A stretch of 64,000 nt of DNA from Elusimicrobiales bacterium. Lineage in GTDB: Bacteria; Elusimicrobiota; Elusimicrobia; Elusimicrobiales; Elusimicrobiaceae. The stretch is taken from contig JBAZJT010000001.1 of assembly GCA_041651175.1 (NCBI GenBank), positions 248,001 through 312,000 of the forward strand. The letters are read 5' to 3'. The notes under the pieces were generated by a model. The model did not search any database. It saw nothing but the letters and a program-made list of their open reading frames with translations, and had not been told where the DNA came from. The translations under genes were made by a program, and so were the position numbers. This document shows, one piece after another, positions 57,998-64,000 of the stretch. How positions within the stretch are numbered: the stretch's first letter is position 1; every line of letters starts with the position of its first letter.

Positions 57998-59475
57998 TTG
58001 AGCCAGCAGATGTCGGGCTGGCGGGCGGCGGCCACCTCGTCGGGCCTGCGCGCGGGCATTGTGTGCGGCGCGCCCTTTACCAGTTCCGGGTTGGCGCGCG
58101 CCTCGGCGTGTATGGCGCGCATGGCGGCGATAAAACCGTCCAGCGTCCGGCGGCTTTCAGTCTCGGTCGGCTCTATCATAAGGGCCTCGTGGACTATCAG
58201 CGGGAAATACACCGTCGGCGCGTGATAGCCGTAATCCAGCAGCCGCTTGGCGATGTCCAGCGTGCGCACGCCGCCGGTGGTTTCCGGGTCGGTGGTCAGC
58301 ACGCATTCGTGCATGCAGGGGCCGCCGTACTGCGGCGGGAAAATGTCCTTGAGTTTGGCCAGCACGTAATTGGCGTTTATCACCGCGTCCTCGGCCACGG
58401 CGCGCAGGCTTTGCGCGGAATGCTGCAGCAGCCAGCAGTAAGCCCGCAGCAGCACCGCCGTATTGCCGGAGAACGCGCGCAGCGCGCCGATTGAATCGGG
58501 ATAATCCGTCCGCGCACGGTACCTGCCGTTTTCCTCAACCACGCGGGGAACGGGCAAAAACGGCTCCAGCGCTTTTGTAACGCCCACAACGCCGGCCCCC
58601 GGCCCGCCGCCGCCGTGCGGGGTGGAGAAAGTCTTGTGCATGTTGAGGTGCATTATATCCACCCCGAAATCCCCGGGCCTGGCCATGCCGATAAGCGCGT
58701 TGAAATTCGCGCCGTCCATGTAGACCAGCGCGCCGGCCTTGTGCGCGGCGGCGGTTATCTGCCGTATCCCGGTTTCAAAAAGCCCCAGGGTGTTGGGCAC
58801 GGTCAGCATGACGAGCGCGGTATCCGGCCCCAGATGCTTTTCCAGTTCCGGCAGGTCAACCCGCCCGTCGGGGCCGGATTTAACCGTTACCACCTCAAAG
58901 CCGCCCAGCGCGGCGGAAGCCGGATTGGTGCCGTGCGACGAATCCGGCACTATTATTTTGTGGCGCGCGGCGCCGCCGTTTCTGACATGCCAGGCGCGGG
59001 CGATTAGTATGCCCGCCCATTCGCCGTGCGCGCCCGCTGCGGCGTTGAGCGAAAACGCGGCCATCCCGCATATCTCGCAGAGCAGCTTTTCAAGGCCATG
59101 CAAAGCCTCCAGCGCGCCCTGCGCGGCGGCGTCCGGCGTTTCGGGATGAAGCGACGCAAACCCCGCAAGCGAGGACAACTCCTCGTTGATTTTGGGGTTG
59201 TATTTCATCGTGCAGGAGCCCAGCGGGTAGAAATGCGTGTCCAGCGAAAAGTTCAGCCGGGACAGATTGGTGTAATGGCGCACCGTGTCCAGCTCCGAGA
59301 GTTCGGGCAGTTTCGGCGCGTTCCTGCGCAGCAGGGAATGCGGCACATGCGAGGCGGCGGGTTTTTCCGCCGCGGCGAACCTGAACCCGCGCCTGCCGGG
59401 CGAGGATTTTTCTATGGACAACTGTCTCTGCGCGGTCTTTTCCGCCGGAGGGGCGGCGATTTCAGTTATTGGCAT
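57994..59475 (-). CDS. gcvPB: Glycine dehydrogenase (decarboxylating) subunit 2
   Basis: The PLP-binding half of the split P protein, which decarboxylates glycine onto the lipoyl arm of GcvH. The 493-residue protein has SRLNFSLDTHFYPLGSCTMKYNPK near the N terminus and the PLP lysine in HLNMHKTFSTPHGGGGPG. The N-terminal ~45 residues form a longer extension than usual. It overlaps gcvPA by 14 bp. Confidence 0.95.
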   Translation of the reverse strand: MPITEIAAPPAEKTAQRQLSIEKSSPGRRGFRFAAAEKPAASHVPHSLLRRNAPKLPELSELDTVRHYTNLSRLNFSLDTHFYPLGSCTMKYNPKINEELSSLAGFASLHPETPDAAAQGALEALHGLEKLLCEICGMAAFSLNAAAGAHGEWAGILIARAWHVRNGGAARHKIIVPDSSHGTNPASAALGGFEVVTVKSGPDGRVDLPELEKHLGPDTALVMLTVPNTLGLFETGIRQITAAAHKAGALVYMDGANFNALIGMARPGDFGVDIMHLNMHKTFSTPHGGGGPGAGVVGVTKALEPFLPVPRVVEENGRYRARTDYPDSIGALRAFSGNTAVLLRAYCWLLQHSAQSLRAVAEDAVINANYVLAKLKDIFPPQYGGPCMHECVLTTDPETTGGVRTLDIAKRLLDYGYHAPTVYFPLIVHEALMIEPTETESRRTLDGFIAAMRAIHAEARANPELVKGAPHTMPARRPDEVAAARQPDICWLK

Positions 59476-60787
59476 ATTTTTTAAGCGCGCTCACCAGCGC
59501 GGCGGTTTCCTGGCGCGTCCGCATTTCCGTGACGCAGACCAGCAGGCAGTTTTCATAAGGCTTTTGCAGCGGTATGCCCGCCAGAATGCCTTCTTTGAGC
59601 AGCTCGTCCCGCAGTTGCGCGGCGGGGCGGGGACATTCCACGGCAAACTCGTTGAAAAACGGCGCGGCGAATTTCAGCCGGAACCCCTTAATCCCGCTTA
59701 TCATTTCGGCGGCGCGGTGCGCGTTTTCCAGATTCAGCTCGGCGACTTCGCGCAGGCCTTCCGGCCCCAGCAGCGCGCAGTAGATTGCGGCGTTAAGCGC
59801 GCACAACGCCTCGTTGGAGCAGATGTTGGAGGCCGCCCTTTCGCGCCGGATATGCTGCTCCCGCGCGGCCAGCGTGAGGGTGAAGGCGCGTTTCCCGTCG
59901 GCATCCTTTGTTATGCCGCAGATTCTGCCGGGGATGTGGCGGACATGCTCTTTTTTGCACGCGAACATGCCCAGGTAGGGCCCGCCGTAGGAAAGCGGAT
60001 TGCCCAGCGGCTGCCCCTCCGCCACGGCGATATCCGCGCCGCAGGAGCCGGGCGCGCGCAAAACGCCGAGGCTGAGCGGATTTACAACAGCCACAAGCAG
60101 CGCCCCCGCGGAGGAGGCCGCGGCGCGCGCCGCGTCCATATCCTCCAGGCAGCCGTAATAATTGGGGTTGCAGGCCACGACGCAGGCCGCGCCGTCGGCT
60201 GCTTCCGCCAGGCCGGCGGGGTCCATGGTCCCGTCGTCCGAGCACGGAATTTCCGCGAACACGGTTTCCGGCTGCGGGGCGAAATAGGTTTTAAGCGTTT
60301 TCAGGTAATGCGGGTTGAGCGACCGCGGCAGCGCGGCCTTTTTCCTGCCGGTAATGCGCATGGCGGCCTTGACCGCCTCCGCCAGCGCGGTGGCGCCGTC
60401 GTAGAGCGAGGCGTTGGAGGCGTCCATCTCAAACAGCGCGCAGACGGCGCTCTGATACTCGTATATGGACTGAAGCGTGCCCTGGCTGGCCTCGGCCTGA
60501 TAGGGGGTGTAGGCGGTTACAAACTCCGCCCGGCCGGCCAGCGCGCGCACCGCCGCGGGGATGTAATGCTCGTAAGCCCCGCCTCCGGCGAAATTGGCCA
60601 GGCGGGCGTTTTTGCCCGCCAGGGCCGACATATGGGCGGCAAGCTGCGGCTCGGTCAGCGCGGGGGAGAGGTTGAATTTGGCGGAGCGCAGCTCGCGCGG
60701 AATCTGGGCCAGCAATTCCTCCAGCGAGCCAAAGCCGGAGGCCTTTATCATCTCCAGCCTGTCTTTATCGGTATGGACGGTGTACAT
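59462..60787 (-). CDS. gcvPA: Glycine dehydrogenase (decarboxylating) subunit 1
   Basis: The other half of the split P protein (441 residues), which forms the heterotetramer with GcvPB. Typical sequence: GGGAYEHYIPAAVRALAGRAEFVTAYTPYQAEASQGTLQ and SSPLGNPLSYGGPYLGMFACKKEHVRHIPGRICG-like region near residue 235-265. The active-site lysine is in subunit 2 only. It starts 1 bp before the gcvH stop and ends inside gcvPB. Confidence 0.95.
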   Translation of the reverse strand: MYTVHTDKDRLEMIKASGFGSLEELLAQIPRELRSAKFNLSPALTEPQLAAHMSALAGKNARLANFAGGGAYEHYIPAAVRALAGRAEFVTAYTPYQAEASQGTLQSIYEYQSAVCALFEMDASNASLYDGATALAEAVKAAMRITGRKKAALPRSLNPHYLKTLKTYFAPQPETVFAEIPCSDDGTMDPAGLAEAADGAACVVACNPNYYGCLEDMDAARAAASSAGALLVAVVNPLSLGVLRAPGSCGADIAVAEGQPLGNPLSYGGPYLGMFACKKEHVRHIPGRICGITKDADGKRAFTLTLAAREQHIRRERAASNICSNEALCALNAAIYCALLGPEGLREVAELNLENAHRAAEMISGIKGFRLKFAAPFFNEFAVECPRPAAQLRDELLKEGILAGIPLQKPYENCLLVCVTEMRTRQETAALVSALKKYANN

Positions 60788-60788
60788 G

Positions 60789-61178
60789 TCAGTGTTTGAG
60801 CGAAGCCGTGAATTGCTGATAGGCGGCGTAATCCATAAGCGCGGCCTGCCCGCCGTCGCCGGAGAGCTTTATTTTGCAGAACCAGCCCTTTTCGTGCGGG
60901 GACTGGTTGGCAAGCGCCGGCTCCGCCGCCAGCGCGGAGTTGGCCTCTACCACCTCGCCGGAAACCGGCGCGAAAAAGTCCGACGCGGCCTTGACCGATT
61001 CTATGACCGCGCAGCGCTCGCCCTGCCGGATATTCGCGCCGGGCTTGGGCAGCTCCACAAAAACGATGTCGCTTATCTCATGCTGGGCGTAGTCGGTTAT
61101 TCCCACGGCGGCGACGCCGTTTTCTATACAGGCCCATTCGTGGGTCTTGGTGTATTTGCATTTTTCCGGGGTATACAT
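60789..61178 (-). CDS. gcvH: Glycine cleavage system H protein
   Basis: Lipoyl carrier protein (129 residues) that shuttles the aminomethyl group between P, T and L proteins. The lipoylated lysine is K63 in the conserved ESVKAASDFFAP; EWACIENGVAAVGITDYAQ marks the N-terminal half. It lies 10 bp behind gcvT and 1 bp before gcvPA. The matching lipoate ligase gene is four genes downstream in the same operon. A dihydrolipoamide dehydrogenase (L protein) is not in the window. Confidence 0.96.
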   Translation of the reverse strand: MYTPEKCKYTKTHEWACIENGVAAVGITDYAQHEISDIVFVELPKPGANIRQGERCAVIESVKAASDFFAPVSGEVVEANSALAAEPALANQSPHEKGWFCKIKLSGDGGQAALMDYAAYQQFTASLKH

Positions 61179-61188
61179 GGCAGTCTCC

Positions 61189-62286
61189 TTAAACTTTATT
61201 TGCGTAAAACGGAACTTTCGCCGTTCTGGCCGGGATTTTGCGGGAGTGGATTTCCACGGAAAGCGGCTCCCCCTCCTTCAAATCCGGCGGGACGAGGTAG
61301 CCCACCCCTATGCCTCTGCCCAGCACGGGCGAGAAGGTGGCGCTGCACAGCTCGCCTATTTTCTCGCCGCCTCTCCAGACGGCGCAGCCGGGGCGCGGCA
61401 CCCCGCCCTGTTCCAGCACAATGCCGGTCAGCTTGCGGCGGATGCCTTCTTTTTTCTGTTTCAGGACGGCTTCTTTCCCGATGAACTCGCCTTTATTGGG
61501 CTTTAACACCCAGCCGTAATTGGCTTCAAGAGTGGTATGGTCGTCGTCCACATCCGAGCCGTAGAGCAGATACCCCGCCTCAAGCCGCAGAGTGTCGCGC
61601 GAGCCGAGGCCGCACGGCGCAATGCCGTATTTTTTGCCTCTGGAAAGCAGTTCGTCCCACACTTTGACTATCGCGGAAGGCGGGGCGATTATTTCGCAGC
61701 CGTCCTCTCCGGTATAGCCGGTGCGGCAGATGAAACCGCCCTCGCCGTGTATTTTGGTTTCCGTTATCCAGAAGCGGGGCAGCTTCACCGCGTCCGGCCA
61801 CAGTTCCGCCATAAGCTGCGGCGCTTTGGGGCCCTGCAAAGCTATCATCCCGTACCTGTCGCTGGCGTTTTCCACCGAAGCGTTCATCCCGGCGGAATGT
61901 TTTTTGAACCACGCGAAATCCTTGTCCGTGGTGGCGGAGTTAACCACCACAAGAAAACGCTCGTTTGAGAGGCAGAAGGGAATCACATCATCAACCAGCC
62001 CGCCATGCTCGTTAAGCACATGCGAATAGACGCCTTTTCCGGGGACAGTCTTTATATCGTTGGCGTTGAGCTTCTGAACCAGGGCATGCGCGTCCGCGCC
62101 GGTTATGAAAACCTGGCCCATGTGGGAAACGTCAAAAATGCCGCAGTCGCTGCGGACGGCGCGATGCTCCTGCAAAATGCCGGAAAACTGCACCGGCAGT
62201 TCCCAGCCGTGGAAATCCACCATTCTGCCGCCGGCTTTAAGCATTGAATCATAAAGCGGGGTGCGCCTGATGGTTTGCGATGTCAT
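61189..62286 (-). CDS. gcvT: Glycine cleavage system T protein (aminomethyltransferase)
   Basis: Transfers the aminomethyl carbon to tetrahydrofolate and releases ammonia. The 365-residue protein has the RTPLYDSMLKAGGRMVDFHGWELPVQF N-terminal block, the catalytic aspartate region FDVSHMGQ, and the C-terminal GEFIGKEAVLKQK/KLTGIVLE repeat. ATG at 62286 follows GAGGAGGCAC. The leader is structured but does not resemble a glycine riboswitch. Confidence 0.95.
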   Translation of the reverse strand: MTSQTIRRTPLYDSMLKAGGRMVDFHGWELPVQFSGILQEHRAVRSDCGIFDVSHMGQVFITGADAHALVQKLNANDIKTVPGKGVYSHVLNEHGGLVDDVIPFCLSNERFLVVVNSATTDKDFAWFKKHSAGMNASVENASDRYGMIALQGPKAPQLMAELWPDAVKLPRFWITETKIHGEGGFICRTGYTGEDGCEIIAPPSAIVKVWDELLSRGKKYGIAPCGLGSRDTLRLEAGYLLYGSDVDDDHTTLEANYGWVLKPNKGEFIGKEAVLKQKKEGIRRKLTGIVLEQGGVPRPGCAVWRGGEKIGELCSATFSPVLGRGIGVGYLVPPDLKEGEPLSVEIHSRKIPARTAKVPFYANKV

Positions 62287-62486
62287 GTGTGCCTCCTCAA
62301 GTATGCGATTTGTTAAGCCCCGCTCCGGCAGCCTGCCGAAACCCCCGTTTCCGGGTCTTTTCGGCAGAACGCCGGCCTGCGCGGGCGATGCGTAAAGGCC
62401 GAAACCGCCCCGCCGCAGCGCGGCTGGCCGATACGTATATGTTTTATAACATTTAGGGACGGTTCACAAACGGGGGGAAAGGTTCT
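62287..62486 (-). promoter_or_regulatory. Structured leader of the glycine cleavage operon
   Basis: The 200-bp gap upstream of gcvT holds an AT-rich spot TTATAAAA (minus strand, near 62445) as a possible -10, then a GC-rich leader. A clear hairpin has outer arms 62333-62341/62359-62367 and an inner 4-bp stem closed by a GAAA tetraloop. No glycine-riboswitch core was found. Confidence 0.4.
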
Positions 62487-63266
62487 CTATTGCGGGGCGG
62501 CGGCCATCGGCTCGCCCACAAGCTGGTAATTGCCGGCCCACTGCAGTTGCACCGGCCCGACTCCCTTTTCCATCCAGTAAAGCGCGCCGATCGGGACGCC
62601 GCCGTTCCAGTCCTGCTGGTAAAACAGCATAAGCGTTTCGCCGTGCCTGCGCCCCAGAACATCCTCAAAAAACGGCAGCACTTTGGCGAACCAGACGGAC
62701 TGATGGCCTTTTTGCGCCACAGCCTGGCCGGGCAGCATGTGCGAGGCCAGCACATCCAGGTAAATCCCGCATTCCAGTTTGCCGCCCACCGGCTGATGCC
62801 CGCCCCACAATATCTCGCCGCCGGAGCGGAAACGCATTTTTTTGACCGGGCCCAGAATGGCGGCCTCCGCCCCGCTGGACGGGTAATCATCCCCGAATTC
62901 CACCACGCCGCGCAGCGGGTCGTAGCGCAGCAGCCAGCGGTCCTTCCACTTTCCGTTGAGATAATCGTCCTGCCAGACGGTTCCGTCCGGCTGGCGGGAA
63001 AACACAGATGTCATGTTCGCCGGCAAGCCGCCCTTGTTAAAATAGTTGAACACGGCGGGCTTGCCGGACGCGGGCTGCGGCCAGTAATCGGGAACGAAAA
63101 CAACGGCGGGAGCAGCGTCCGTGAAGAGCGGAACCGGAGGCGGAGCCGCAGCGTCCGCCGCGAAGCGCGCGCCCGCCGCCAACGCGCCGAAAACAGATTC
63201 CTCCGCCGCCGCGCAAGACACGGACAAAACCGCCGCAGCGGCAATCATAAAAATGTTTTTTTTCAT
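62487..63266 (-). CDS. Exported protein of unknown function
   Basis: A 259-residue protein with a signal peptide (about 1-20; a cysteine in VSCAAAEE could be a weak lipobox). The body is Trp/Gly/Pro-rich with segments such as SVFSRQPDGTVWQDDYLNGKWKDRWLLRYDPLRGVVEFGDDY and WNGGVPIGALYWMEKGVGPVQLQWAGNYQLVG. No domain is recognised. It may be a carbohydrate-associated or surface protein. The start ATG 63266 begins at MKKNIFM; no strong Shine-Dalgarno is seen. It lies between the polysaccharide deacetylase and the gcv operon. Confidence 0.68.
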   Translation of the reverse strand: MKKNIFMIAAAAVLSVSCAAAEESVFGALAAGARFAADAAAPPPVPLFTDAAPAVVFVPDYWPQPASGKPAVFNYFNKGGLPANMTSVFSRQPDGTVWQDDYLNGKWKDRWLLRYDPLRGVVEFGDDYPSSGAEAAILGPVKKMRFRSGGEILWGGHQPVGGKLECGIYLDVLASHMLPGQAVAQKGHQSVWFAKVLPFFEDVLGRRHGETLMLFYQQDWNGGVPIGALYWMEKGVGPVQLQWAGNYQLVGEPMAAAPQ

Positions 63267-63400
63267 CACACAAACCGCCGCGCCTGTGCCTGTTTCCAAC
63301 CGCAGGAAATTATCGCAGGAAACGCATTTCGCGCGACAGGGTCAAAAGGCCCAGCCGGGATCCTGCGGCGCGTTCCGCTCGGGGGGAATTTTGCAATCCG

Positions 63401-64000
63401 CTACACGGGCTTGCGGGAGGCGCCGTCGAACGGCGCGGGGGGCGTCTGGCGCGGCGGGGGCGGGTTGTTCTGGGGCGGCAATGCCGCCGGCGCAGCCTCG
63501 GATGATTTCGGCGCGGGCGCGGCAGGCTTGTCCGGGGAGTTGGCGTCGCTGCGCGGAGTTTTTTCTTCGGCTGCGGGGGCGGATTTATCGGAATGCCGCC
63601 GGCGCGAATGCGCCGGTTTTTCCTTCTCCGGCGCGGGAGCCGGTTTGCGCGGCGCGGGAACAGGTTCAGCGGACGGCTTCTGCTTTTCCGCCGGCGCGGA
63701 TGCAGCCTGGGCGGCGGGCTCCGGCGCGCTTTCCTCACGACGCGAAGGTTCGCCGCGCGTTACAGCGTTGTTTTCCGGACAGTCCAGCAAAGTGTCCAGC
63801 CTGACGGGAACGAGGCGGCGTTTTTTCGCCTCCTCCAGAACGCGGCGGACTATGTACACCGTGGCCTGCCGGTGGTCGCCGCCGTCGTGCAGCAGCAGTA
63901 TCGCGCCGGGCGTGAGGCTGGCCAGATATTTCTTGAGCAACTCTTCCTTGGGGCGGCTTTCCCAGTCGGAGCCGTAATCCCAGTTGACCACCACGTACTT
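63401..64000 (-). CDS. Polysaccharide deacetylase C-terminal part with a long Pro/Ala/Lys-rich tail (partial)
   Basis: The 5' end is beyond the window. The visible start (VVVNWDYGSDWE, about residues 3-14) and LLLHDGGDHRQATVYIVRRVLEEAKKR match the C-terminal strands of NodB-type polysaccharide deacetylases (GlcNAc or peptidoglycan deacetylation), where LLLHDG is motif 5 with the catalytic-base partner His. From about residue 80 to the end (199) the protein is disordered and rich in Pro, Ala, Glu, Lys and Arg, with no fold. The tail may attach the enzyme to the cell wall or bind anionic polymers. The catalytic core motifs 1-3 cannot be checked. Confidence 0.75.
   Translation of the reverse strand, partial: KYVVVNWDYGSDWESRPKEELLKKYLASLTPGAILLLHDGGDHRQATVYIVRRVLEEAKKRRLVPVRLDTLLDCPENNAVTRGEPSRREESAPEPAAQAASAPAEKQKPSAEPVPAPRKPAPAPEKEKPAHSRRRHSDKSAPAAEEKTPRSDANSPDKPAAPAPKSSEAAPAALPPQNNPPPPRQTPPAPFDGASRKPV

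Noticed and set aside
62287..62486. Glycine riboswitch upstream of gcvT
   Set aside because: The conserved aptamer core could not be found on the minus strand; only an unrelated hairpin is visible.
1..64000. CRISPR array, insertion sequence, prophage or conventional defence system
   Set aside because: No regularly spaced repeats, no transposase, no phage structural gene and no recognisable restriction or abortive-infection gene were found.

Overview
This 64-kb, GC-rich (roughly 60% or more) window is a stretch of ordinary bacterial chromosome, tightly packed with short operons whose genes commonly overlap by 4 bp (ATGA/GTGA). The cell is Gram-negative (LptD, a type IV pilus secretin, an outer-membrane porin, an AsmA-like protein) and probably lives without or with little oxygen: it has rubrerythrin, desulfoferrodoxin, ferritin, a flavodiiron protein, a B12-dependent ribonucleotide reductase and a B12-binding radical SAM enzyme. 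The gene mix, the frequent ATA isoleucine codon and the C-terminal CxxC of PyrE suggest an Elusimicrobiota-like lineage. That placement is inference, and no rRNA is present to settle it. No phage, insertion sequence, CRISPR array or large transferred island is visible.

Layout. 1-5.9 kb: rimO (partial) diverges from rlmB, followed by a TerC-type membrane protein, inositol-3-phosphate synthase, a SpoU methyltransferase, a TPR-RcpC exported protein and an EamA transporter. 5.8-12.9 kb (minus): DUF350, transglutaminase-like and B12 radical SAM genes, an RRM protein, a PMT-type plus GT2 glycosyltransferase pair and a CDF metal transporter. 13-17.6 kb: exported clostripain-type protease coupled to an exported ankyrin protein, divergent from a porin. 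17.7-21.6 kb (minus): an Rrf2-led oxygen and peroxide defence operon, divergent from nifU-nifS, then tRNA-Met. 24.7-39.3 kb (minus): a long run pepF, xerC, ROK kinase, lptD, clpC, a class A beta-lactamase-like protein, recA, pilQ, GNAT and two small membrane proteins with a predicted winged-helix tail. 39.4-49.8 kb (plus): OPT transporter, AsmA-like, pyrE, rlmI, nrdJ and a PAP2 phosphatase. 49.9-50.3 kb (minus): tRNA-Leu(GAG) and rpsT. 50.4-56.1 kb (plus): an EF-G paralogue, a phospholipase D protein and a BMP/ABC nucleoside-type uptake pair with no permeases. 56.3-64 kb (minus): a polysaccharide deacetylase (partial), an unknown exported protein, then the glycine cleavage operon gcvT-gcvH-gcvPA-gcvPB with a lipoate ligase, a stand-alone RAM domain and an M50-like membrane protease.

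Three observations stand out. (1) A 150-165 bp, nearly perfectly palindromic intergenic repeat with 21-bp terminal inverted repeats occurs twice in full, plus partial copies and solo ends; it looks like a MITE-like or structured non-coding element. (2) Several transcription units have a -10 box exactly or almost exactly 6 bases before the start codon and no Shine-Dalgarno sequence, which predicts leaderless mRNAs. (3) A perfect 16-bp palindrome sits on the -10 box of a fully consensus promoter in front of the Rrf2 regulator of the oxygen-defence operon.
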